A stretch of 64,000 nucleotides of DNA from Fistularia commersonii (GCA_037954325.1 JBBMNZ010000022.1:1023501-1087500); one strand, 5' to 3'. Numbered from the stretch's first letter, positions 1-11,279 are shown. Made by a program: numbers and translations. The notes: generated by a model not told the origin, from the letters alone.

Positions 1-272
1 ATTCATTCATTCATCCATTCATCAATTCTTTCACCCATTCATCCATCATTCATTCATTCATTCATTCATCCATTTATCCATCCATCCATCCATCCATCCA
101 TCCATCCATCCATCACTCATCCATTTATCCTTTTATTCATCCATTCATCCATCCATCAATCAATCATTAATCTATTCATCAATTCTTTCATCCATACATC
201 CATACATCATTCATCCATCATTCATTCATCCATTTATCCATTTATCCATCCATCCATCCATCCATCCATCCA
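1..272. repeat. Tetranucleotide array (TTCA/TCCA)n
   Basis: An imperfect tetranucleotide array mixes TTCA, TCCA and TTTA words, with a pure TCCA run near 75-112 and another near 243-275. It begins at the window edge, so its full length is unknown. The same words on the other strand make up the array at 8143-8834. Confidence 0.95.
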
Positions 273-279
273 TCCATTC

Positions 280-405
280 ACTCTACACAAGGTTCTTCCT
301 ACTGCAGGGTCACAGGGTTCATCCTGGACTGGCTGACTTGTTCACTGGGCCACATATAAAGATAAAATACCGTCCACCCTCCCATTCACATTCACTGTTT
401 TGACT
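280..405 (-). repeat. Fragment of interspersed repeat with tRNA-like head (distal part)
   Basis: This segment resembles the far part of an abundant teleost interspersed repeat: a CTGGACTGGCTGAC block, then GGGCCACAT, then CCATTCACATTCAC. In this order it is reversed relative to the copies that carry the tRNA-like B box (for example 52485-52640), hence the minus call. It sits between a tetranucleotide array and a CA array, which is usual for this family. Family membership is recalled, not searched. Confidence 0.5.
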
Positions 406-415
406 CGACCATTCA

Positions 416-416
<1 letters not shown>

Positions 417-473
<57 letters not shown>

Positions 474-478
474 CACAC
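417..478. repeat. (CA)n microsatellite
   Basis: A nearly pure AC dinucleotide run of about 60 bp with one G interruption near 467. It lies directly after the interspersed-repeat fragment. Confidence 0.97.
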
Positions 479-786
479 GGCTGCCATGCAAGGCTCTAGA
501 AGCAGTGTGGAGCAGCCGTGGTTCTTCTGCATGCCAACAGGAGGAGGTGAGGTTTGAACCTCCACCTTCTCCAGGCTGCTCCTCAGCAGTGAGTTAGAGG
601 ACAATGTGTCTCCAGATGGAAGTGTCTTCTTATGAAGCTGTGGTTGAAGAACCGTTAGGAATAATTCCAAGTGCTCCTCCAGAGGACGGTGGAGCTCCAC
701 TCCCATCTGAACACCTCCTCCTCCTCAGCAGCAGTGACTCACTCACACCAGAGAGCGGCAGAAGATACACTCCACCTATCAGAGAG

Positions 787-788
<2 letters not shown>

Positions 789-825
<37 letters not shown>
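789..825. repeat. (TG)n microsatellite
   Basis: A pure TG run of about 18 units. It is inverted relative to the CA run at 417-478, about 310 bp away. I see nothing gene-like in the sequence between the two runs or from 826 to 1090. Confidence 0.97.
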
Positions 826-826
<1 letters not shown>

Positions 827-1089
827 TTTGGTATTCCACGGTTCCTATTCCACCTGAATGCTGCTGATTAGGACGGCGTGTTTCCAGATCTTCTTTGGAT
901 TTCATGATTTCCTCTGCTGAGATGGAGGTGGTCGTCCGTACCTGCTGAGTCACGGCAGAAGAGACGTGATGTTGCACTGAAATGAGGACGCGTGAGAAGA
1001 TCATTCATTTCCGGTTTCTGGACTTTGGTATAAAAACAATCATCTCCTTTCTAAAGAGACCTCCAACCGTTCAGCCTCTCATTCACACG

Positions 1090-1215
1090 TCCGATAACTT
1101 CAGGGTCTCCAGTGAAGCTCCTGGATGTGTTTGGACGGTGGGGAAGAACCCATGCAGACATGGGGTTCCTCCTGCAAGAATCCAACCAGGGACCTTCTGG
1201 CTGTGACCACTCCGC
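1090..1215 (-). repeat. Interspersed repeat with tRNA-like head, internal part
   Basis: The stretch carries the marker blocks of this family in reverse order: GTCTCCAGTGAAGCTCCTG, GGGGAAGAACCCATGCAGAC, then GGGACCTTCTGGCTGTGA. The same blocks recur at 7095-7215, 9826-10022, 19609-19722 and 41030-41160 on this strand, and at 7950-8065 and 27058-27290 on the other. It abuts an RTE remnant. Confidence 0.6.
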
Positions 1216-1221
1216 ACCACA

Positions 1222-1372
1222 TCGTCATCTTCTTCCCGACCCGGCTTCCCTCTTCAGGGGTCACCACAGCAGATCAGACCATCTAGCATCTGGTGTTCCT
1301 CCTTCCTGATCCTTTCCAGCCTCCTCACTCCCAAAGAGGAACCTCCACATCTTCACCTTCATCTTTGGACCT
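1222..1372 (-). mobile_element. RTE-clade LINE 3' remnant
   Basis: Read on the minus strand, the segment runs from a block equivalent to 'gaagatgtggaggttcctc' through 'tttgggagtgaggaggctgg' to the 3' landmark 'ctgctgtggtgacccctgaa'. The same order occurs in the plus-strand RTE remnants at 16395-16915 and 41762-42520, but here the middle has been deleted. Only the end of the open frame and the 3' flank remain, so it cannot encode anything. Confidence 0.65.
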
Positions 1373-2135
1373 TCTCGCAAGGGGACACCAAACCCTAATT
1401 GTTTACAGCTGTAGGTTTTGAAGGCGAGGCCTGCAGACGCTGAGACCTACAACGTTTGAGTTCCTAAAAAAAACGCCGTCATTTTCCCGAGGCACTGCCT
1501 TCGCATATTAACGCCCCGAGTCATGAAACGATTAATCTCATTTTAAATACCTCAACGCTCCACATGTACAACCAAAAATTATTTTTTTAAAAAGTCAGGA
1601 GTAAAAAAAAAAAAAAAAAAGTGGTGGTTCACCCACAGCAACAACATTTACATGACAAAGTGAAGCAAAATCATTTCTCCTAATAAATTATTCATTTGCG
1701 TTTTCAACTCTGCCGCCTGTTTGGCATCCATAAATCTCTGTTACCTGTCCATTGCTTTCAGATCAGAGCATTTCCACACACACAGATCAACAACTGGACG
1801 GTGCCCATATATTGCTTACAATGTTGCCTAGCAACGTAGAAAATGGTGCCAAAAAAAAAATAAGGTTCTTTTTCTTTTGTAGATGTATTTCGCTACAGTG
1901 GCAGGTCTGACCTGGTGGAGATCACCGGTTTGGATCTGGACGTTTTTCAGTCAGGCTGGTGGACTCTACATATCTGTTTTAGATGTAATGTTCTCTGATG
2001 GTGACCCTTCTGCCCGCGAATGACCTGAATATCGTAAATAAAAAAGCGCCCCCGAAGGTCGAAACGGTCGATTCGATTTGACGGAACGTTTGCAGGAGGC
2101 CGCTCAATGTTACTCTTCAACGATGCAGGGCTAGA
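1373..2135. other. No gene recognised
   Basis: Apart from an A18 run at 1603-1620 and shorter A/T runs near 1580 and 1850, I see neither repeats nor coding sequence that I can name. It is ordinary noncoding sequence. Confidence 0.5.
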
Positions 2136-2139
2136 TAAG

Positions 2140-2840
2140 ACGCTTTCCGAGTACGAAGTTGGAAAAGCAGAGTTCTAAGAAGTGTCCAGTTCCAATGCTG
2201 TTCCAGGAAGTAGCCTACTTCAAGGGACCTTAGTTTAGCATTTTTACCGGCCGTGAGGGACCATGGAAGGGTCCGGTGTGACGCTAGCATCGTGTACAAC
2301 CAGCGCCACACTCCAAAACAAACCACCGAAGAAGAAGAAGGACCAGAAGAAGAAGAAGAAGAAGAAGAAGAAGAAGAAGAAGAAGAAGAGGGAGCAACAC
2401 GGAGACCGTGGAGGTGGAAGCTGCCACTGCGTTTCTTGAATAACAACCATGGACTATCAGACGGTTGAAAGGTTAGCCATTAGCTAACTCTGGACTTATT
2501 CTGGACAAAATGTAGATGTTCCTCTGCAAGTCCTGGTAACCCTTTTGAGGTGTACTAGGACAGGAGAGCTTGAACCTCTTTGTGAGTCCATTTCTCGACG
2601 CTTCTATTCAATTTGTCCCAAAGAAACATCTGAGTAGTGATGGCGGTAGCTTTCTAAAAATGGCGTTCCAAAGCACACAAGAAGTATCCGGTAATGGCGG
2701 TGGCCGATGAGTTCACCTCGGAGTAGGAGCTAAAATGGTCTGAGGAAATGAAGTTCCTGGATCTGCTGCTCTTCGAATGACCAAAAAAAAGTCCCGGTGC
2801 CTGAAAAGTCTCTAGGAACTTCAAAATAGGCCGCAGGTCG
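2140..2840 (-). repeat. Dispersed family X, copy 1
   Basis: This is one of three copies of an unclassified family in the window; the others are at 11280-11960 and 35455-35995. Shared blocks include TGGACTATCAGA next to GGTTGAA (near 2450), ATGGACTATCAG matching the reverse complement near 11905, and CTTTTCAGGCAC with GGGACTTTTTTT (near 2790-2810, minus strand) matching 11519-11543. TCTGGACTTATTCTGGAC occurs here near 2488 and in the third copy near 35612. A (GAA)n run is embedded at 2328-2391. No open frame of length is conserved between copies, so it is probably non-autonomous. Confidence 0.6.
2328..2391. repeat. (GAA)n microsatellite
   Basis: A GAA/AAG trinucleotide run of about 64 bp with one CCA interruption near 2343. 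It is purine-only on the plus strand. It lies inside family X copy 1 and is absent from the other two copies. Confidence 0.95.
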
Positions 2841-3133
2841 TGGACATCCCAATTTTCCTTTTGCAGTTTGGCGGAGGCACGAGGAGGGTTAAGGCCGGAG
2901 GAGCCGTCAGGGAAGGTGGCCAAAGACATCAGTATCACACACAGGAGTATAATGCAGCATAATACCGGCCATTGAAACGACAGCGGTTTACTGGTAATTG
3001 CCATAATCTTTGATAAGGTACTTAAGAGAGGGGCTTCCTCCGAGGCTTTTTCTGCCAACGACTTATCACATAGTAAATGTTTAGGACAGCAAAGGCTACG
3101 TGTAATTACTGCCTGGCTGTACGGAAGCTGCAA
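2654..3133 (-). other. Unassigned 159-codon open frame with a hydrophobic segment
   Basis: The frame is open for 159 codons on the minus strand. From its in-frame ATG near residue 44 (MAITSKP) it reads like a signal peptide: about ten polar residues, then WPVLCCIILLCVILMSLA, then PDG. The remaining C-terminal part overlaps family X copy 1, so the phase LETFQAPGLFFGHSK is repeat-derived. I recognise no family and see no polyadenylation or splice context that settles it. A chance frame is the likeliest reading. Confidence 0.12.
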
Positions 3134-6100
3134 AGGAGGGAGGTTTTAATGAAAACACTTTCCACTTAAAAGCATGACTAAACTATTTCATCCCACGGAA
3201 CTGGTTTGAATGTGTTTGGTTATTTTATGTTCTGTGAAACGTCCCAGAAAAGGAGTGGAGGCTTTTAGAGGGAAGACATTAAAAAAAAAAAAAAAAAAGC
3301 TTCCCGCTCCAAACTGTTACTCACGGAGAGTCGGTATCATGTCTAATTTAGCTTCTCTCTCTATTTCCAGTAATCATGTCTCTTCTCCAGCCCCCGCAGT
3401 GGTCAAGCCTTCCACGGGCTCCTTTTCATCTCATTTATCTTCAAAACAGAGTCCTCACATTTTCCAAAACATGTTTCGGGTAAATTTGGCAGATGTCTTT
3501 ACTGAATCCCGGCCTCGCAAAATCAAGCCGGTGGTATTTTTTATTCGACTTGCAGTGGGTCAAACGGTCGAAGGCACTCCCGTCGGACTACACTAGAACT
3601 TCTCTTGGTATCGGTCAGATTTCGGCGATTTTCGTTCTTTTGTCCGCGAAGGTTCTCCGTCATCCAGGGTCCTGGTCAGTCGTCGTCAGAGCCCGTGGTG
3701 GCAGCTGGACTTTGGTCCTGCAGTTCCATCAGGCTGAGGACGGTTTCCTGCGCGTACCATCTGGGGTTGGTCCGAGCTCAGAGGGTTAGAGGATGTTCTG
3801 GGGACTCACCTGAGATGGATCCCGAACAGCTAATTGTGAGTCCATCGGTTCACTTGGGCTCCCGTTTTGGGTTGTCGACCTCTCCGGGTGAGCTGGAGGT
3901 TGCAGATGGATCTGCTGTTCCGGTATGCAGTTCCACAAAGATGGCCTCTTTGACTCCTCCGGCACAATCTGTCTTCTCCGGCTGGAAGGTGGACATCGCT
4001 GTCTCCGAAGGGGTGACCCTTGACTTCTAGGGGTAGGTGGACCGCAAACTCTCGACCTGAAGGGGTGGCTCTCACGGGTCGGGTTATTTGTCCGTCCAAT
4101 ATACAGGTCATCAGGATTCTGATTGAGCGAATCAGCATACGCCGCGTTCTCGACTCTTTGTCCGGGTGTCCTTTCCTTGGGGTGCGCTAGTCTTTGCCTC
4201 GGGGTGTTGTGGGGTTTGAAGTGTACCGGGTTTTGATGTTTATTAGGAACCCCTCGGAGTATTTTTCAGAAATACCAACAATGTGTGGTATTTCGATGCC
4301 CTTGTGTTTGTTTCTGTCTCCTCGTGTTGCGTGTTCTGTTTCGGTAACGGCCCAATTAGGGTAGCCTTTGGTGGATTAATGCTAAACTGACTGCGCACAA
4401 AACAAATGAAGAAAAAACACGGCTTTATTTGTTTTCCCACCTCAGATCCTCTGGGTTTGTTTAGACAGTTTCTCTTCACATATTTATTTCATTTTTAGTC
4501 TGAACACCTGTGACTTTTTCAGCGTATTACAGCGAGTACCGCCATCACAACGGCAAAAACAACTACGTCTGCTGAGAGATTTCAGCCCAAACTCTCCGAC
4601 CAAATGATATTCAGGACACCCTCTCTTGGTGTAAGGCTTAAAACCTTTCTTTTAGAGAGAGCTTAAAGTTAGCGTTAGCCTAGCCGCTAGCCCCTACAGC
4701 CGTAGGCTTGCCGAGGTGTATCCAGAGATGCACTTCTTTCCTTCCTGTGCCGTCGTCACTCAGTTCCCCCCATCAGTGCGTGATAGTACCCTCATGTCTT
4801 CTCGCGACTCCCTTGAAGCTTCTAGCTGTCAGCGCTGCCGTTATTCATATGAGCTCATCGGTGGCCGAACCTCCCGACGCTCATCGATGTTTCTGGCGCT
4901 CTTTCTTTGGGTAACGTTGGGTTTCTACAGGCTGCGGTTCAGGATTGCCGAACATGGAAAGGATCAGGGGACAACTGGATTGAGATTCGGCGCCTTATTG
5001 GGAAAATCTGACTCGACAGTGACGGTTTCAGACGTACGTTCTCGGCCCAGTGGTGTTCTGGAACATCCGTTCTGTCAAATGGAAGTATCTCCTTCGGGTT
5101 CTTGGCGGTTGTGTGTGCGCGGCGGTGTTGTTTGCTGCATTCGTCTGCACTCTAATCACGTGGTATTTGATTTTCTCGCAGAAGAAAGCGCTGAAATGGA
5201 AGGCAAATTTCGAACTCATCCGCCGACGGCACTAGCTAAAGTAGACGCACTCACGGTGAAGGCATCGGGGCCATTTGCAGCTCCTGCATCTTGCTCAAGG
5301 ACACTTCAGCTCTATCGGTGGAGGATCAGGGGGGATTAAGGGACTGCCACTCCGACACCTGAACCCCACCGTCTCGTATGGACGCTGCTTTTCGTGCGTA
5401 TTTAGAGGACTTGCACGTGGGGCCGAATGACTTAAAACCAATTATACCGCCCTTGTGCTGCAGCTCGAGGCGCACTCGCTGCCACCGGTGGTCACTTCAC
5501 TTTGAAATAAAGGAAGAGCCTGGTGAAGACGTCACAGAATTCATCCCTCTCGTCGGCGCGGCACCCGAACCGTGAGGTTTATAGTTTGATTCGGTAAAAC
5601 AGGCATGGAAGAAAGTGACGGCATCCTTTTTTCTCTTACATCCTCATCACCTCGGCATCCAGCTCCCCTCTATTTGCTCCTCAACCCTCACCTTGCTCTC
5701 CCGGGGGCTTCGCCAACTTCTGCCCGTGCAGGCCTGATTGTTCGCCGGCTCGTGAGCCAAGAGAAAATCCGACGGAATCAAAAGGTGCGAGGGTTAGACG
5801 GAGGCAGATGGTGGGCGGCGGATCTTTCCAATTCCGCCGTACGCAGAGGGCATCGACCGTCCGCGGCAGAATCAATCACGCTTGCGTTCCGACGCCTGAC
5901 CCCGTCCGGTTTGGGCTTTTCAGAGCCGCCTCGTCCGCCGACGCCGTGGGTGTGGAGGTCTGCGTTTTGGCTGTCGGCCGCGTAACGGTATGGCTTTCAG
6001 AGGAGGTCGTAAGAAAATGTCACCGACATCGACCTCCGATGTTAATTCCCGACATGAATCGTGAGTTCCGAGGGAGACGCCGCACCGGTTGGTTCCCGCT

Positions 6101-6602
6101 GCAACCCGAGTGTTCACTTTCAGAAGCAGCGGAAGGACGCGGGGGTACTTCTAAGCCCGTAAAGATCGGTCAACTCTTTTGGCTTCCTGCTTTAATTGTT
6201 CTCTAATAAGGTCGTAGCCGATTATTTCCTGTCCCGTCATCTTTGGGGTGGAAGGGGGGAACGTGTCACGGACGTCATTGTTCCATGTAGGAGGCGCCGA
6301 AAGCTAAACGATGCGACGTCTCATCGGTTCATCGTCCGTCGTACGGTTTGTGCTCTTCAACCAAACACGGCTTGTCCGACACGCCGATTGACGGACGGGT
6401 CGGAGTCGATCCTCTGTGTTGTACGTCTGCTCGTGCACAAGGGGGCGACTCGGGACTCTTCTTTTACGGAATGCGTTTTGTTTTAGCCGTATCTGCCGAC
6501 AGGTCTGAGATGGGATTTCACGAAAAAGCTCCCGATCCTGGCCCGTCACTTTGTAAGCCTTCGTCCTCCAGATCTCCTCGTCGCATCCCGCTGACGCTCA
6601 TC
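3134..6602. other. Unassigned region, CpG-rich from about 5700
   Basis: The region has an A18 run at 3281-3298, few simple repeats and a high CpG count between about 5700 and 6600. The plus strand holds several frames of 120-207 codons (3605-4030, 4716-5339, 5605-5985, 5808-6206). Their products show no domain I recognise. A shorter frame open from 5023 to 5235 encodes a strongly hydrophobic stretch (VLGGCVCAAVLFAAFVCTL) flanked by basic residues, preceded by TTTCAG at 5025-5030, which could be a splice acceptor. Near 5277-5335 a block ending CTTGCTCAAGGACACTTC resembles a teleost interspersed repeat. The region may be an old, unrecognisable element or single-copy sequence. Confidence 0.3.
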
Positions 6603-7045
6603 CACCTGGCAGTGACTTGTACCTCTGACACAACCCTACCTGGCAGTGACTTGTACCTCTGACACAACCCTACTTGGCAGTGACTTGTACCTTTGACACA
6701 ACCCTACCTGGCAGTGACTTGTACCTTTGACACAACCCTACCTGGCAGTGACTTGTACCTCTGACACAACCCTACTTGGCAGTGACTTGTACCTTTGACA
6801 CAACCCTACCTGGCAGTGACTTGTACCTTTGACACAACCCTACCTGGCAGTGACTTGTACCTCTGACACAACCCTACTTGGCAGTGACTTGTACCTTTGA
6901 CACAACCCTACCTGGCAGTGACTTGTACCTCTGACACAACCCTACCTGGCAGTGACTTGTACCTTTGACACAACCCTACCTGGCAGTGACTTGTACCTCT
7001 GACAGAACCCTATCTGGCAGTGACTTGTACCTCTGACACAACCCT
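6603..7045. repeat. 34-bp minisatellite, 13 copies
   Basis: Thirteen copies of a 34-bp unit begin at 6604, 6638, 6672 and so on to 7012 without length change. The unit contains ACCTGGCAGTGACTTGTACC followed by TCTGACACAACCCT. Two sites vary (CCTGG/CTTGG and CTCTG/CTTTG), giving three unit types in the order a a b c a b c a b a c a a. The middle therefore repeats as a 102-bp trimer. There are no spacers between units. Confidence 0.97.
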
Positions 7046-7094
7046 CTGTATTCAGACGAAGGGCATCATCATCATCTACATCATGCACTCAGGG

Positions 7095-7215
7095 TCGTGG
7101 GGTGGTGGAGCTCCGGACAATTCAGGGTCTCCGCCGAAGCTCGGTGGGAGGGACCCGAGAAGCGGCCCTGAACATGGAGAAAGGACTCCAGCCGCGGACC
7201 TTCTGGCTGGGAGGC
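7095..7215 (-). repeat. Interspersed repeat with tRNA-like head, internal part
   Basis: Family blocks appear in reverse order: CAGGGTCTCCGCCGAAGCTC, a CATGGAG block, then GGACCTTCTGGCTGGGAGGC. It follows the 34-bp minisatellite by about 50 bp. Confidence 0.55.
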
Positions 7216-7261
7216 TTCAGCTCTAACGGCCACCTTCTACTTACCTTCCTCACCTGCTCTC

Positions 7262-7949
7262 TCGGAGCTCCGAGTTGTCCGAATGAATATAAAGCAGCCG
7301 TCGACCCTCCGGATAATAAACCGCGGCGTAAAAGGAGTTGTTAAAGTCGCAGACGGGGGCAGGAAATTTGACCGAATAGATGATTACGGCTTAATTTTCA
7401 ACAAAGACCAAATGAAGGCCAACGCCAGGGCGAGATGGGATGTGTCAGATAGGCGGAGAATTACTGTATATAGAAAAGCGGCGTGGAGTCCATCAATACT
7501 TCTAAAGTGCGATAAGAATCCCTCGGAGGTGGAGGCCGCCGGCTCCGGCTCCTCATTTCACTTTCACGTCGCTCCCCGATCAGCCGATGTGTTTCCCCGA
7601 AGGTCGGGGAGGGGGGGCCGGCGTGAAGTTATCTCTGCGGTGGAAATGAAGTTATCGCCGTCTGAGAAGACCCGCCGCCGACGCCATCAATCCGACTCCT
7701 CCTCCCTCCGGTTCGCTTACTGCCCGTTTTATCTGAAAATGTCCCGCGAACAAAAGCCCTCCAATCTTTGAACATCTGGTTCGCCGTGCTCCTCAGCCTG
7801 AGGATGCTAGAAGGTTGGACTTCTTGATGAGCGCCCTCCTTTTATACATCCGAGTAAAAGCCAAGTGGAAATGTCGGGGAAAAGGCAATTTGCTAATCAG
7901 TGCGGACTAATTCAGTTAAGTGAATGAATGCTCTCGGCTCGGTTAGCGC
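7262..7949. other. Unassigned CpG-rich stretch with a 162-codon frame
   Basis: A plus-strand frame is open from 7283 to 7771, and the stretch near 7500-7700 is CpG-rich. The product is basic and low in recognisable structure, and I can name no domain. There is no simple repeat here. It could be single-copy regulatory DNA or a chance frame in GC-rich sequence. Confidence 0.25.
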
Positions 7950-8065
7950 ACAGCCAGAAGGTCCCTGTGTGGAGCCTCCATGTTCTCAGGGTTCACCAGG
8001 TTCCTCCCACAGTCTGAACACTGCAGGAGCTTCATGGAGACCCTGCATCCTCCAGACCTGTGAAT
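7950..8065 (+). repeat. Interspersed repeat with tRNA-like head, internal part
   Basis: This is the forward orientation of the family: TTAGCGCACAGCCAGAAGGT, a CTCCATGTTCTCAGGGTT block, GGTTCCTCCCACAGTC, then GCAGGAGCTTCATGGAGACC. It is inverted relative to the copy at 7095-7215, about 750 bp upstream. Confidence 0.65.
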
Positions 8066-8142
8066 GGTTGTAAGGCTTTATGACATGTGAATGAGTGAGT
8101 GAATATTTTTTAATCTTCTTCTGATGAGTGAAGCTTTCCAGA

Positions 8143-8834
8143 GAATGAATGAATGAATGAATGGATGGATGAATGGATGAATAAATGGATTAATGGATGG
8201 ATAAATGGATAAATTGATGGATGAATGAATGAATGAGTGAATGATTGTATGAATGGATGAATGAATGAATGGATGAATGAATGGATACATTGATGGGTGA
8301 ATGGATGAATAAATGGGTGAATGAATGAATGGATGGATGGATGGATGGATGGATGGATTAATGAGTGAATGAATGGATAAATGGATGAATGTATGAATGA
8401 ATGGATGGATGGATGGATGGATAGATTAATGTATGAATGAGTGAATGAATGGATGGGTGAATGGATGAATAAATGGATGAATGAATGGATGGATGGATTA
8501 ATGAGTGAATGAATGGATGGACGGATTGAGATGGATGGATGAATGTATGGATGAGTGAATGAATGGATGGATGACTGGATGAATAGATGGATAAATGGTT
8601 TAATGGATTAATGAATGGATGAATAAATAAATGAATGAATGAATCAATGGATGGATATATGGATGGGTGAATGGATGAATAAATGAATGGATGAATGAAT
8701 GTATGAATGAATGTATGAATGAATGTATGAATGAATGTATGAATGAATGTATGAATGCGTGAATGAATGGATGGATGAATGGATGAATAAAAGGATTAAT
8801 GGATTAATGAATGAATGAATGAATGAATGAATGA
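8143..8834. repeat. Tetranucleotide array (GAAT/GGAT)n
   Basis: About 690 bp of mixed GAAT and GGAT words, with purer GGAT runs near 8330-8357 and 8402-8422 and a regular GAATGAATGTAT run at 8691-8757. Stops are scarce on the minus strand (IHSFIHS-type peptides), which explains the spurious frames there. It is the reverse-strand counterpart of the array at 1-272. Confidence 0.97.
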
Positions 8835-9185
8835 AGATCCAGTTTCGAGGCTCGCGGAGGCGTTTTGACAAACCCAACCAGAAACAAGCTTCTCATTCCA
8901 ACGACGGCGAGGGAACCGGACGCTTCGAGCACGACGGCGACAAGCGTTCGACTCCACTTCCTCTCGATGAAGGCGCCTTTTCGGCGAACAAAATCCATTT
9001 CTGAAAATGAATTCGGACCCCGAGTTCCTATTATTTATTCACTTTTTTATTCCTCAAAAGCCTCTTCCAGGTCCCGGGGAAAAGTTCCTGCTGTCAAACA
9101 GAGCTTTGCTGCTCGCTAGCGCTGAGAGCTTTAAGCCCACCAGCATTGTCAAGAAGTACACACCGTATCATTTCTATAATAACCC

Positions 9186-9187
<2 letters not shown>

Positions 9188-9221
<34 letters not shown>

Positions 9222-9368
9222 TGTATGAAATGACAAAATGACATCCCATAATGGACACACGCGTGCGTCTGGCGCTAACATGTTCACCCTTTGACATCTC
9301 CTCGCTGCTTTCTGATGTGTCCGCCTTCCATCCGAGGAAGGTGGTACCGATGGTGTAATCATCGTTCA

Positions 9369-9393
<25 letters not shown>
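9188..9393. repeat. (TG)n and (CA)n pair
   Basis: A TG run at 9188-9220 and a CA run at 9368-9393 lie about 150 bp apart in inverted orientation. Single-stranded DNA or a transcript across them could fold into a long TG:CA stem. The segment between them has no recognisable feature. Confidence 0.95.
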
Positions 9394-9399
<6 letters not shown>

Positions 9400-9825
9400 T
9401 ACACAGATGCACACACTCCATAATTAACAGTAACAAAAGAGCCTATTGGTGTATGGAGATTGTTATCATCAATCTTGCTCTCCATCGCTGCTCCCCTCCT
9501 TCAAATCGGTGAAAAAGCGAATCTTTTTCCTTCCCCTCTCTGTCGTAGCGCCGGTCCGAGACAAAGGCGGGCGATTTTGCGGAAAGAGGAATTATAAGAA
9601 CTTGAAACGGCGTGTTTCGTCGCCGCCGACGTCTAAATTGAGGTACAAAGAAGGCAGAAAGGGAAGATTGTCATCTTGCTATCAAAGACCCGTGTGGTAG
9701 TTTTTCCTTCAGGGATTCGACAGAATATATATTAGGTACTAAAAGGTTCAAAAGAAGTGGACGAGCGAGAGGAGAGGAAATGACGGACGCACCTTGAAGC
9801 TTCAGAGATGCTCATCCATCGACGG

Positions 9826-10022
9826 CCCTATCCCGGCTGTGATTGGGCGAGAGATGGGGTTCACTGTGGACCAATCACAGGGCTGTGAAACCGTTGACAT
9901 GTCTGGACGATGCAGGGTCTCCGAGAAGCTCCTGCCTGTGGAAGGAACCCGGAGAACCCTGAGGAACCCCAAGCAGACATGGAGAACATGGAGGCTCCAC
10001 ACAGGGACCTTCTGGCTGCTCA
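9826..10022 (-). repeat. Interspersed repeat with tRNA-like head, long copy
   Basis: This is one of the longest copies in the window. It begins with the GGCTGTGATTGGGCGAGAG block and continues through CAGGGTCTCCGAGAAGCTCC, GGAACCCGGAGAACCCTGAG, CCAAGCAGACATGGAGAAC and GGGACCTTCTGGCTGCTCAC. A short inverted repeat (CTGTGATTGG with CCAATCACAG) brackets the distal part. The minus call follows from comparing block order with the B-box-bearing copy at 52485-52640. Confidence 0.7.
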
Positions 10023-10483
10023 CTAAACTATATCTATTTAAACAAAAAAAAGAGAGGAAAATAATCTTTCTTTGTTTTTGATGGAAAAGACAACTGATAA
10101 TACCACACCGGAGGTCCGGATCTCCATTGTGATGGATGATACAGGACATCGATCCGCAGATCGATATGGTGATGAGGTTGCCACCGACACGAACCCCAGT
10201 CACCTCAAAGTCCCCTAAAGTGCTGATGGAGGAATGAGTTTGCATTTCCGCCGGACGTCCAGACACAAACGCTCTGTCCAACAAACGCTAATGACAATAG
10301 ACTCTTCATCTCGAGGGATTTCAGTGGAAACCATGCAGGTTCTGCGTGGTAGAACCTGCTTTGGGAACGGCCGTATCAACGTGACATGAAACCTAAAATA
10401 AATATGCCAACGCACTGCTTACATTAGCTGAAGGGAGCTCGTTTCACCCGGTCGTCTGCAAGCATACAAGTTATGTTCCTTGA

Positions 10484-11040
10484 ATCAGAATCAGCTTCAC
10501 TGGCTAAGTAAGTTTGCAGCAACAAGGAATTTTTTCTCCCCTTTAGTTCCCCCTGGTGCTGCGGTGAAGGTCACCAACCAGTAGTCAACGGGATGTTCTA
10601 AACAATTCGGAATAGCAAAGGTGAGCTAAGTGGTCAGTGAGGTAGAGATTAACAGGTATGGACAAACGTGTCTGTTCTTACAATAGTGACATGTACGTAA
10701 GGTGTTGTGAGGGATTCATGTGTTCATCGGCGTCAGGGGAAGAAGCTGCTCCTGGTTCAGGGAGTGCTGTCGGACAGTGATCTGAACCTCCTAGCAGCGG
10801 GAGACAGAAGAGAAGGTCATGTTTGGAGGGGGTGATGGGTTAGCAGTGATGTTTAGTGCCCAGCTTCTGGGTGTAGCTTCTGAAGGGAGGGTAGTTGGGC
10901 ATCGATGGTTCCTCCAATCTGCTCCTGTTCCTGTTTGGAGGTCGAACCAAACCAGATGATCCTGGAGGTGCAGAGGACATACCCTCTAGAACTGGACCAG
11001 CAGCTCCTGAGGCAGTTTGAACTTCCTTTATGATCATGCC
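10484..11040 (-). mobile_element. Retroelement 3' region with GAATCA tail
   Basis: The segment starts with GAATCAGAATCAGCTTCACT, the reverse complement of a TGATTC-tailed 3' end. It continues through TTTGCAGCAACAAGGAATTT and GGGAAGAAGCTGCTCCTG to a block ending near GGACCAGCAGCTCCTGAGG. I recall this arrangement from abundant teleost non-LTR-derived repeats. No reverse transcriptase frame is visible, so only a 3' noncoding part is likely present. The clade is not determined. Confidence 0.45.
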
Positions 11041-11279
11041 TTCGAAACGTTGGACACCGCGAGTGTCATTTTAGGAAGGCCGGCTGCTCTGGTCACATTA
11101 GGGTACAAGATATGCTGGATCCGCTTTTCCGCATATTAACCGCTATGACCCGTCATCAGAACCCATCGATCGGGAGCCTCATGTATTTGTTTCAATATTC
11201 ATGAGATGCTCTCCCTTGATCACTTATTCTTGGATGACCGCGTTCGACCGTAAGCCGTAAATGACGACCTTTGAGCCCG

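Noticed and set aside
4716..5339. 207-codon plus-strand frame as a gene
   Set aside because: No recognisable domain, it overlaps other frames of similar length, and its end runs through an interspersed-repeat-like block (CTTGCTCAAGGACAC). Not supported as coding.
6603..7045. CRISPR array (34-bp repeats)
   Set aside because: Units are directly adjacent with no unique spacers, and the context is eukaryotic.
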